From contig CM031614.1 of assembly GCA_018398815.1 (NCBI GenBank), positions 45,712,881-45,722,880 on the forward strand: a stretch of 10,000 bases of DNA. Direction: 5' to 3'. The notes under the pieces were generated by a model that saw nothing but the letters and a program-made list of their open reading frames with translations, searched no databases and was not told where the DNA came from. Every line of letters begins with the position of its first letter. Position 1 is the first letter of the stretch. Positions 1-6,824 of the stretch are shown here, piece by piece. The position numbers and the translations under genes are program-made. The stretch is from Conus ventricosus. Lineage: Eukaryota > Mollusca > Gastropoda > Neogastropoda > Conidae.

Positions 1-125
1 GTACTCATTTACTGCTGGGTGGACAGAGAGGATTTCTGAGCCGTACAGATCCGACTCCAAGTGTGGTTCGAACCCACCAGCGTCAGCTCCGCAGGCAAAT
101 GCTCCATCCATTGGACTGAGGCCCC
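1..125 (-). mobile_element. tRNA-derived SINE head, truncated by the window edge
   Basis: Read on the minus strand, this stretch begins like a tRNA. An A-box-like segment lies at 107-118 (CAGTCCAATGGA) and a good B-box at 65-75 (GGGTTCGAACC), spaced as in an RNA polymerase III internal promoter. The sequence beyond the B-box (64 down to 1) does not continue as a tRNA, so this is the SINE body and not a tRNA gene. The 3' end lies outside the window. The 5' end is near 122-125, right against the 14-bp repeat that flanks the neighbouring fold-back element. Both boxes are seen directly. SINE status is inferred from the box arrangement plus a non-tRNA body. Confidence 0.6.
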
Positions 126-136
126 TTTATTTAGGT
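123..136 (+). repeat. Left copy of 14-bp putative target-site duplication
   Basis: CCCTTTATTTAGGT is repeated exactly at 741-754. It overlaps the 5' boundary of the minus-strand SINE at 1-125, so the fold-back element would have inserted right at the edge of that SINE. Confidence 0.65.
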
Positions 137-138
137 AT

Positions 139-337
139 AGAAAGAAAAGGGGTTAGTCGCCGCCACAGATACAGATACAGACAAACAGATAACAGGACAA
201 AACACAATGTATTTCAACATCTTGGGTCTTCTTCAGGCGAAAACAAACAACAACAATTAGGACAGTGAAAACGGAGAGCGAGAAACCACTTATCTTCACA
301 TATTCGGCGCAAAATGGCTGTTGGATAAAAACGAGGC
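139..337 (+). repeat. Left terminal inverted repeat of the fold-back element
   Basis: This arm pairs with 499-694. Its outer end is AGAAAGAAAAGGGGTTAGT and its inner end is the first 27-bp unit at 311-337. I counted about 19 substitutions plus one small indel near 242-255, where the left arm carries extra CAA units. The divergence suggests the element is old or the arms have not been homogenised recently. Confidence 0.8.
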
Positions 338-499
338 AAAATGGTTGTCGGATGAAAACGAGGCAAAATGGCTGTCGGATGAAAACGAGGCAAAATGGCT
401 GTCGGATGAAAACGAGGCAAAATGGCTGTTGGATGAAAACGAGGCAAAATGGCTGTTGGATGAAAACGAGGCAAAATGGCTGTTGGATGAAAACGAGGG
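311..499 (+). repeat. 27-bp tandem repeat, seven copies
   Basis: Units begin at 311, 338, 365, 392, 419, 446 and 473, each close to AAAATGGCTGT(C/T)GGATG plus AAAACGAGGC. Copies 2-4 carry TGTCGG and copies 1 and 5-7 carry TGTTGG. Copy 1 has GGATAAAA where the rest have GGATGAAA. Because the period is divisible by three, every frame that lacks a stop in one unit stays open throughout, which produces the spurious nine-residue peptide repeats in several frames. No spacers separate the units, so this is not a CRISPR array. Confidence 0.95.
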
Positions 500-527
500 C
501 CTCGTTTTCATCCAACAGCCATTTTGC
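471..527. repeat. 57-bp near-perfect palindrome at the element centre
   Basis: Bases 471-498 pair perfectly with 500-527, with a single unpaired G at 499. An inverted repeat with 28-bp arms and a one-base spacer can extrude as a cruciform or fold as a loopless hairpin in single-stranded DNA. It sits where the last direct 27-bp unit meets the inverted unit of the right arm. Confidence 0.95.
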
Positions 528-694
528 GCCGAATATGAGAAGCTAAGTGGTTTCTCGTTCTTCGTTTCCACTGTCCTAAATGTTTTTGTTTTTGCCTGAA
601 GAGGACCCAAGAGGTCGCAATGCATTGTGTTTTGTCCTGTAATCTGTTCGTCTGCATGTGTATTTGTGGCAGCAACTAACCCCTTTTCTTTCTA
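499..694 (-). repeat. Right terminal inverted repeat of the fold-back element
   Basis: This arm is the reverse complement of 139-337. It carries only one inverted copy of the 27-bp unit (499-525), against seven direct copies on the left side. It ends at CCCCTTTTCTTTCTA near 694, and 46 bp of unpaired sequence separate it from the flanking direct repeat at 741. Confidence 0.8.
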
Positions 695-740
695 AATTTT
701 GCTTCATTTCCCGCCCTCAGTCACTTCGTTTTGAAACAAA

Positions 741-754
741 CCCTTTATTTAGGT
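741..754 (+). repeat. Right copy of 14-bp putative target-site duplication
   Basis: This is an exact repeat of 123-136. The flanking base on each side differs, so the match is 14 bp and no longer. It lies 46 bp beyond the end of the right inverted arm. Confidence 0.65.
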
Positions 755-1158
755 TCAAGATCTACGTCTTTTTTTTCCCTTATGGATTTTCTTGGTTTTT
801 CGTATACTGTTCATGTAGTTTGAAAAACAAATCTGAAGGAGATAATCTCTCTTCATGACTTTCAGTCCTTTTTATCGATTTTCAAAATTCAGTGATACAT
901 TGTGGACAATGAGTTCTACTATAATGTAGGCCACCATTCATTATGTAAAGAGTTTGAAACCCCATTTGATAACGTAGTGTTAGATAAAGATGAAAATGAT
1001 CAAGTTTAGGATATAGGACTGTTTTTGGATCAACGTCGTGGCGAGCTCCGGAATGCAAGGGTTTGTCACACTCGCTCCTCGACTTAAAATCGTCGAAAAT
1101 GTTGGGCTTTCTAGGTGGTGTTCTGCGTACACTGGATGAAAACAGTTGTCCGTTTCAG
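755..1158. other. Unassigned AT-rich stretch
   Basis: There is no convincing exon, repeat or RNA gene here. A T8 run lies near 770-777. No open segment has coding-like composition or good flanking splice signals. Confidence 0.5.
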
Positions 1159-1166
1159 ACAGGCAA
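1159..1166 (+). repeat. Left target-site duplication of the SINE (ACAGGCAA)
   Basis: Exact 8-bp match to 1582-1589, placed at the start of the tRNA-like head. Confidence 0.55.
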
Positions 1167-1581
1167 ACTCAGTTGGTAGAGCGCCGGACTCGTAATCTAA
1201 GGGTTGCGGGTTCGAATCTCCGCCGGGTCCTATCGGTACAGAGGAATTTTTCCCTCGGAGTTAACATTGGTTCTGACTCCATTTCCCATACAGTCCTTCG
1301 AATGAGACAATAAACCGAGGTTCCGTGTGTGAACGCACGCATAACATCTTGCACACATGTAAAATCCCATCACCAACTTTCGGAAGAGAAGACCACTTTG
1401 GCCGTTGGTATAGATGATACGTTACACATAGCATGCACCTTCCCCGAAGATGGAGTATGGCTGCCCTAATGGCGGGATAAAAATAAAGGTCATTCACACA
1501 AAACTCCACCCCCTTTGTGGGGCAGATGTCTATACAGGAAGTGTCCGCAGGAGTATCAGCCTGCGTACGCAGAAGAAGAAT
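1167..1581 (+). mobile_element. tRNA-derived SINE with (GAA)n tail, mollusc type
   Basis: The head is tRNA-like from 1158 to about 1229. The A-box region is ACTCAGTTGGTAGAGCGCC (from 1167) and the B-box is GGTTCGAATCT (1209-1219). The loop CTCGTAA would carry a Thr-type CGT anticodon, but its 3' anticodon stem (TCTAAGG) is degenerate, so this is a SINE and not a tRNA gene. The body runs through 1260-1560 and ends ACGCAGAAGAAGAAT (1567-1581), a GAA-type tail I associate with gastropod SINEs. An 8-bp direct repeat, ACAGGCAA, brackets it (1159-1166 and 1582-1589). If that is the target duplication, the copy starts inside the D-arm and has lost the first few tRNA bases. A minus-strand open frame across this element is a shadow. 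Confidence 0.8.
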
Positions 1582-1589
1582 ACAGGCAA
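1582..1589 (+). repeat. Right target-site duplication of the SINE (ACAGGCAA)
   Basis: It follows directly after the GAA tail, which is where a target duplication of a target-primed retroelement should start. Confidence 0.55.
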
Positions 1590-2330
1590 GGCGGCGAGTG
1601 TTCTCGCTTGCTTGGCGAGGGTCAGTGTTACATAGCACACTTTCTAGCCGTGAGCGGAGCTAGGAAAAAGCGAGAGTTATGTGGACTGTCTTGGGGCTGT
1701 CTGGGATACGAGGGGAAATGACCGACAGTTGTAACGTGCTGTGTGATTGGTGCACTGAAACGTTGTAACGTTCTCTTCTGGTTGGAACATAAAATAAGCG
1801 AAACGCCAATCCTTCGACAGCAAGCAGAGCCTGAAGAAGCAGTCACAATGTCAACTTGAATTTGTGTCTTTTTTGCTCGTTTCTTCTCTTTCCTTGCCTC
1901 TCACATCCCACGTCGCAGAAGAGCTACGCTAGCCATCTTTCGAGTTTTCGCCTCAATGAAACTCGCATCAGATACGGCTGTTAACCTCCGAGCTTGGCAG
2001 CTCACGTACACATTTCAGACGAATACTTTTGATTAAAAAAAAAACAGACTCCCCAGCTGAGTATGTATGACCTTCACCCTTCCTCTATCCTGACCCAAAC
2101 CGCATTCTTAACCTTAACGCTAACCTAACATGACCCTTACCGCAATTCTTACCTGATCCTAACAGTAGCAAAACCTGACCCAAACTTCCATTGTTATATT
2201 GTGCTGGCAGTATGGGAAGGTGGAGTTGTCTTCTCCTTTTACTGTCGATGAAGAAAAGAATAGCCGACACCGACTTAACTCCGCAGCAGTGCGGTGTCTC
2301 CTTTTGTGGGTTGCCACATGACAATGGCTT
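1590..2330. other. Unassigned stretch with a short telomere-like patch
   Basis: No gene is recognised. A 10-bp sequence GTTGTAACGT occurs twice (1728-1737 and 1762-1771), near ATTGG (1746-1750), an AT-rich ATAAAATA (1789-1796) and CCAAT (1806-1810). These could belong to a promoter or a retroelement terminal repeat, but no downstream coding exon supports either. The minus strand of 2107-2129 reads as degenerate TTAGGG-like hexamers. An A10 run lies at about 2035-2044. Confidence 0.4.
2107..2129 (-). repeat. Short degenerate telomere-like hexamer patch
   Basis: On the minus strand this reads GTTAGGTTAGCGTTAAGG and then TTAAG, about four imperfect relatives of TTAGGG. It is short and degenerate, and could be chance in a CCTAA-rich neighbourhood (2085-2180). 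Confidence 0.25.
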
Positions 2331-2331
2331 G

Positions 2332-2340
2332 ATGACTGAT
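2332..2340 (+). repeat. Left target-site duplication (ATGACTGAT)
   Basis: Exact 9-bp match to 2480-2488 on the other side of the (ATT)n-tailed insertion. The first A of the right copy may instead belong to the (ATT)n tail, leaving 8 bp certain. Confidence 0.55.
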
Positions 2341-2442
2341 AGCTAGGTGTAGGGTGTACTATTGTATATGAGAAGGGTGAATGTAGTATGACTTTGTAAA
2401 GCGCTTAGAGAAATTCGTTTGATTAAGCGCTATATAAGAAAC

Positions 2443-2479
<37 letters not shown>
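2341..2479 (+). mobile_element. Short (5'-truncated) retroelement 3' end with (ATT)n tail
   Basis: The sequence TTGTAAAGCGCTTAGAG...TTAAGCGCTATATAAG followed by (ATT)n resembles a 3' tail shared by many metazoan SINE and LINE families. AGCGCTTA (2400-2407) pairs perfectly with TAAGCGCT (2424-2431) to give an 8-bp stem with a 16-base loop. The trinucleotide tail runs 2444-2480. ATGACTGAT flanks the unit (2332-2340 and 2480-2488), as expected for a target-site duplication, which makes the inserted piece about 139 bp. With no tRNA-like promoter at its 5' end it is likely a truncated copy. I recognise the tail type from memory only and do not assign a named family. Confidence 0.7.
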
Positions 2480-2481
<2 letters not shown>

Positions 2482-2488
2482 GACTGAT
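2480..2488 (+). repeat. Right target-site duplication (ATGACTGAT)
   Basis: It directly follows the (ATT)n tail and matches 2332-2340. Confidence 0.55.
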
Positions 2489-2667
2489 TTCTGTGACCTG
2501 CCGTTGCTTGAGATTCAATGGGACAGACAATATGCGTATGAAATGTCTGGAATGAGCGGCTGTGTCGAGTAATAACGCCACGTAGGGCATAAAGGATGTG
2601 TCAAAACGCATGGAGATGTCGACTAGCCGCAAAAACAATCATATTTGTCCAGTAAATCTTATTTCAG

Positions 2668-2887
2668 AGAGGAACGAGACCAGCTACAAAATTGTGCGGA
2701 TGGTAATGCAGAGAAAAGATTCTTTGAGACACGTCCCATGGATCGTCTGCTGGAAGGAATACCTTTCAGGGTTTTTTTTTCTCTCCTACTGTTCCTTCGA
2801 GCTGCAATTCTTGCACCGTTTCTGCTGTTGCTTTCGTTGCTGTTTCTCCTGATCTGGAAGCTGCTTGCAATATTTAAAAAGAGATGA
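2668..2887 (+). CDS. Possible terminal coding exon, C-terminal hydrophobic segment (weak)
   Basis: A plausible splice acceptor, TCTTATTTCAG, ends at 2667. The frame from there is open to TGA at 2885-2887, giving about 73 residues. The first part is polar and charged (EERDQLQN near its start). The second part is a leucine/phenylalanine-rich stretch of about 35 residues including LFLLIWKLLAIF, ending in basic KKR, which would suit a membrane anchor. AATAAA follows 23 bp after the stop, then GT-rich DNA near 2950-3005. The only in-frame ATG is well inside (2738), so a stand-alone gene is unlikely and any real product needs upstream exons, which I could not find. T-rich DNA encodes hydrophobic residues by chance, including the T10 run at 2771-2780, so this is a weak call. 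Not recognised as a known family. Confidence 0.25.
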
Positions 2888-2909
2888 ACAAAATTTGAAG
2901 GAAGTATGA

Positions 2910-2915
2910 AATAAA
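2910..2915 (+). promoter_or_regulatory. Candidate polyadenylation signal AATAAA
   Basis: It lies 23 bp after the TGA at 2885-2887 and is followed by GT-rich sequence at about 2950-3005 (GTGTCTGG, TTGTGGGTGG), the usual order of cleavage and polyadenylation signals. It only matters if the upstream exon is real. Confidence 0.3.
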
Positions 2916-3302
2916 CGCAAACGGCAACAGGCGATTCCTGATAAAGAGTAACGTGTCTGGAGTGAGGTACATGCTCGTGTGGGTTGATTTGTGGGTGGTT
3001 TTGTCTCTGACGTGCTTTTCAGCATCATTTTTTTTTTTTACATAGGGGCACCGCGGTTGGCTGGGCTTATAAACATAAAGGTTATAAATCCCAGTAGAGC
3101 TGTGTCCTGGATCTGACCGGTGTATTTTGATGCCATAATTAGAGGCTATTTGGGAGGGAACGGTGTGGTTAAAAAGGCATTTGATGTCTTCGGTGAGCTG
3201 CTGGGAGCACGCAATGGCATCGTTTTACGTATGAGACATTTGTCTGAGGAGCTTGGACTGCCTTTGTCATTTTTTTTCTCTGTGATGACAATCCTCCCTG
3301 CT
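2916..3302. other. Unassigned stretch before the microsatellite field
   Basis: It contains a T12 run at 3028-3039 and two TTATAAA copies around 3067-3089. An open frame starting near 3120 runs into the microsatellites and is not coding-like. No gene is recognised. Confidence 0.4.
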
Positions 3303-3655
<353 letters not shown>

Positions 3656-3692
3656 TTAGGTATATACACTGATACGAAAAGTCCAATACTAA

Positions 3693-3751
<59 letters not shown>

Positions 3752-3893
3752 AGGGGAAAATCAGCAGCAGCAACAACAATAGTAGTAGAAGTAGCAGCAG
3801 AAGCAGCAGCAGCAGCAGTAGTAATGTTGGTAGTAGTAGTAGCAATAGTAGTGGTCGTAGCTGCAGTAGTAGGCAGTAGCAGTAGGGACAGCA
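3693..3893 (+). repeat. (TAG)n microsatellite with degenerate AGC/AGT trinucleotides
   Basis: It is nearly pure (TAG)n from 3693 to 3751. After AAGGGGAAAATC it continues as imperfect AGC, AAC and AGT triplets to about 3893. A partly complementary CTG/TTG-rich stretch lies at 3940-3990 (GCTGTTGCTG, ATTGTTGCTGCTATT) and could pair with 3763-3786. Confidence 0.95.
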
Positions 3894-4162
3894 ATTACAT
3901 GTGTTATAGCAATAGTCGGTGTTCATGTTGCCTCTGCAGCTGTTTTTGTAGCTGTTGCTGTCATTGCTAATATTGTTGCTGCTATTCGTATCGTGATGGT
4001 TTTCCATCTATAAAAAAAAAATCCCCTCAAGATACCTTATTGTCTTGCTGCTGATTACCACGTCTGCGAATGAATGCTTTGGAATGTAACTTCAAAAGAC
4101 ATTTGGATTCATCGATTTATCACCACTGTCATTACCATCATCGTCGCGTCAACAGCTTTGTA

Positions 4163-4163
<1 letters not shown>
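3894..4163. other. Unassigned stretch between trinucleotide repeats
   Basis: Contains CTG/TTG-rich triplets at 3940-3990 and an A10 run near 4011-4021. No exon is recognised. Confidence 0.4.
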
Positions 4164-4196
<33 letters not shown>

Positions 4197-4208
4197 TCAT
4201 CATCATAG

Positions 4209-4252
<44 letters not shown>

Positions 4253-4270
4253 TCATCATCATCATTATCA
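4164..4270 (+). repeat. (CAC)n-(CAT)n trinucleotide microsatellite
   Basis: It starts as five ACC units and changes to (ATC)n at about 4178, with single interruptions at ATAGTC (about 4205) and TCTCATC (about 4250), then fades into ATTATCATTGCC. Confidence 0.97.
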
Positions 4271-4426
4271 TTGCCGTCACTGTCATCGCCTACATTACCA
4301 CAGTACTGTGACATTCGTGAGGACCATTCTCAACATTGGAATGGGAATGAACGATGGTTGTCCAGGTCCTCCTTCTGGATTCTGGGAGCTGGGGAGGTAA
4401 GGAGAGGGAAGGTGGTGGTGTCATGA

Positions 4427-4466
4427 GGGGGCGGAGGGTGGGGATGGGAGTATGGGGTGGAGAGGG
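4427..4466 (+). other. G-quadruplex-forming motif in a G-rich patch
   Basis: G runs lie at 4427-4431, 4436-4438, 4440-4443 and 4446-4448 with loops of 4, 1 and 2 bases, which meets the usual four-run rule. Further runs follow at 4454-4457 and 4464-4466. The surrounding G-rich, T- and A-spaced region extends over about 4390-4505. Quadruplex formation is predicted from the pattern only. Confidence 0.75.
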
Positions 4467-4556
4467 TACGGGAAAAGGTGGTGCTAGAAGGGCTGGGAAT
4501 AGGGAAGGACGTGGTATGAAATAATAATCTTACAAATGCAAGAACACTGCTAGAAA

Positions 4557-5351
<795 letters not shown>

Positions 5352-5387
5352 CAGTACGATGCGATGCAATGCAACGTAAGGCATGGA
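5352..5387 (+). repeat. Degenerate pentanucleotide array, left fragment
   Basis: It reads as five-base steps: AGTAC GATGC GATGC AATGC and then AACGT AAGGC ATGGA. The same pattern resumes at 5951, and CAACGTAAGGCATGGA (5372-5387) is repeated there exactly. Confidence 0.65.
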
Positions 5388-5950
5388 CGTCATAGTGTCT
5401 TCAAAATGGAAGAAAAACAATAACCGGATATGGCCAAAAAAAAAAAAAAAATGAAAAGGGGAGACGAAAAGAGGGGAAAGAAAAGAAATGGGGGAAAAAA
5501 GTTAATCAAAATTGAACTACCATACTTCAACACATTACTTATGGAAAAGATGGTTTCTACCCTAAACTACTTTACGTTATTGTATAAGTTTCTCTCTCAT
5601 GTTTGTAAATTGTTCACACATATTCTTGTTGACGACGTGATTGCTGCTTCCACTTCCTTCCTCCTATTTTTCATGTCATTCATTTTATTTTTCGGCTACT
5701 GTTTTTTTGTTTGTTTGGGGTTTTTTTTGTGCTTTTTTGTTTTGTTTTTCATTTTCTTTTTCAGTGATTCCTTAGAAAAATCCCAAGCACGAGGTGAAAT
5801 GCTTAGTATATTGTGAATGTATTGAATCGCCAATATATTGTGAATGTAAATTTGAGCACAGTATAAGCATATGGCTTGTTGTTGCTCATTCGTCCTGTCA
5901 ATTATGAAGGTATTCTGTTTACTTGTTTCTGAAATAATAGTTACTTAAAC
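5388..5950. mobile_element. 563-bp insertion splitting the pentanucleotide array
   Basis: The 16-bp sequence CAACGTAAGGCATGGA lies just before it (5372-5387) and just after it (5951-5966), and the pentamer pattern continues on both sides but not inside. This is what an insertion with a long target-site duplication looks like. The insert is AT-rich with an A16 run at 5436-5451 and a T-rich second half. It has no inverted ends, tRNA-like boxes or tail that I recognise. An ATG at 5430 opens 128 codons to 5816, beginning lysine-rich from the A run and ending phenylalanine-rich from T runs. That composition follows directly from the base content, so I do not call it a gene. An unequal event within the array is a possible alternative. 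Confidence 0.5.
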
Positions 5951-6306
5951 CAACGTAAGGCATGGAGAGCAGTGCAATACGGCAGTGTAGTACAATCCCA
6001 TGCAAAAACACACGTAATATAATGCAATGAGCACGGTATAAAACAATGCAGTGCGGTACAGCGCTGTGCGACACGACACAATGAAATTAAATATAGGTCA
6101 ATGCAATGCACAACAATGCGACATACAATACAATACGAAAAAGAATGCAGAACGGTGCAAAAGGAATGCAATGCAAAGCACAACACTACACAATACAATA
6201 CGATACAATACAATATAACACAAGACAATACTCACTGGTGCCTCGCCGAGATATGCTCTGCTTTACGATGCAATACGAGGTAATACAATAAACACAACAC
6301 AATATA
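5951..6306 (+). repeat. Degenerate pentanucleotide array (AATAC/AATGC type)
   Basis: Five-base steps such as CAATA, CGATA, CAATG and CAACA recur throughout, cleanest at 6187-6220 (CAATACAATACGATACAATA). The minus strand appears as TATTG/CATTG steps, producing spurious Cys-Ile-Val-Leu-Tyr frames. It may be an old, mutated expansion of an AATAC-type retroelement tail. Confidence 0.8.
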
Positions 6307-6341
6307 AGCGCTGGCGTGCTGTGTAAACTTGTAAGTGTCAT

Positions 6342-6379
6342 CGAAAAAAGAAAAAAACAACAACAAATCAACAGTATCG

Positions 6380-6444
<65 letters not shown>

Positions 6445-6481
6445 AAGAAAAAAGAAAAAAAACAACAAATCAACAGCATCG

Positions 6482-6552
<71 letters not shown>

Positions 6553-6557
6553 TTTTT
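6342..6557 (+). repeat. 102-bp tandem duplication carrying two (CT)29 tracts and a T14 run
   Basis: A spacer ending CAACAAATCAACAGTATCGT then GCAT (from about 6342), followed by (CT)29 at 6384-6441, is repeated 102 bp later as a near-identical spacer (6442-6485) and (CT)29 at 6486-6543. The spacers differ by one substitution (GTATCG versus GCATCG) and small indels in the A-rich part. The second copy runs into T14 at 6544-6557. Together they make an unbroken pyrimidine run of 72 bases ending 24 bases before a splice acceptor. Confidence 0.95.
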
Positions 6558-6579
6558 GTTCCATCTTCTGTGCTACCTC

Positions 6580-6581
6580 AG
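6580..6581 (+). promoter_or_regulatory. Candidate 3' splice acceptor (CTACCTCAG)
   Basis: The AG at 6580-6581 follows TTCTGTGCTACCTC and a very long pyrimidine tract (6486-6557). TCAAC-type branch-point-like sequences are present in both copies of the duplicated spacer upstream (about 6368 and 6470). Confidence 0.5.
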
Positions 6582-6694
6582 TGCCCATTGCACCCATGCC
6601 GTTCATTCCGAACCCCAGTCCACAGCCACAGCCCGGCCGCCACATCCCCGGCACCAGCAATCCACAGGGAACAGTCAACGTCAAGTCGTCATGA
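6582..6694 (+). CDS. Probable terminal coding exon, proline-rich C-terminus of an unidentified protein
   Basis: The exon follows the acceptor at 6580-6581 and stays open to TGA at 6692-6694. It enters in phase: TG completes a split codon, then 36 codons follow. The peptide begins PIAPMPFIPNPSPQPQPG, continues through RHIPGTSNPQG and ends TVNVKSS. It is rich in Pro, Gln, Asn and Ser, has no dipeptide artefact, and its base composition differs sharply from the surrounding microsatellites. Such a tail is probably disordered, and PQP-type spacing could bind SH3 or WW domains, but that is speculation. The upstream exons are not in the window. A minus-strand frame over the same bases gives a Gly/Met-rich peptide with only a weak donor (GAG|GTAGCA), so I prefer the plus strand. 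Not recognised as a known family. Confidence 0.45.
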
Positions 6695-6824
6695 GGCAAC
6701 CCACCAGAGGAGACATGCACTGCTTCCGAGTCACGTTCGGGTGGTTTTCAGTGGTGCCTGTTCTGATTCCACATACAGGAAAGACCACCTTCTAAGCTCC
6801 CTGCTGACGACAATAATTGCTCAG

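Larger units (their letters stand above)
137..740. mobile_element. Fold-back (long terminal inverted repeat) element with internal 27-bp tandem array
   Basis: Positions 139-337 and 499-694 are reverse complements of each other at roughly 85-90% identity by eye. Both arms begin AGAAAGAAAAGGGGTTAGT when read inward, and they share long blocks such as ACAGGACAAAACACAATG. Between them are extra copies of a 27-bp repeat. A 14-bp direct repeat, CCCTTTATTTAGGT, lies immediately left of the element (123-136) and again at 741-754, consistent with a target-site duplication. The left arm starts about 2 bp from its copy, but the right arm stops 46 bp short, leaving an unpaired tail at 695-740. No transposase is encoded. 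The several open frames across it on both strands exist because 27 is a multiple of 3, and they are not genes. It is a non-autonomous element, MITE-like or fold-back-like, of a family I do not recognise. Confidence 0.75.

Noticed and set aside
311..499. Regular repeats suggestive of a CRISPR array
   Set aside because: The units are directly adjacent with no spacers and sit inside a eukaryotic fold-back element.
265..546. Open frame encoding nine-residue repeats of the MKTRQNGCR type
   Set aside because: It is produced by the 27-bp tandem repeat in the fold-back element. Equivalent frames are open on both strands, as expected from a period divisible by three.
1158..1229. tRNA-Thr (CGT) gene
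   Set aside because: The anticodon stem does not pair, the sequence continues into a SINE body with a GAA tail, and the apparent acceptor stem may be flanking DNA.
1261..1638. 125-codon minus-strand open frame
   Set aside because: It lies almost wholly inside the plus-strand SINE and has no independent support.
1728..1810. Promoter-like group (repeated GTTGTAACGT, ATTGG, ATAAAATA, CCAAT)
   Set aside because: The motifs are short and common, and no transcribed or coding sequence follows in a way that supports a start site.
5430..5816. 128-codon frame starting at ATG, Lys-rich then Phe-rich with membrane-like segments
   Set aside because: Its start comes from an A16 run and its end from T-rich DNA. 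The composition mirrors base content, and it lies within a probable insertion.
5941..6228. Cys/Tyr/Ile/Val/Leu-rich minus-strand frame
   Set aside because: It is the translation of the degenerate pentanucleotide array.
6580..6720. Minus-strand first exon with Met/Gly-rich peptide and GAG|GTAGCA donor
   Set aside because: The donor is weak, and the plus-strand acceptor and Pro-rich terminal exon fit better. It cannot be fully excluded without transcripts.
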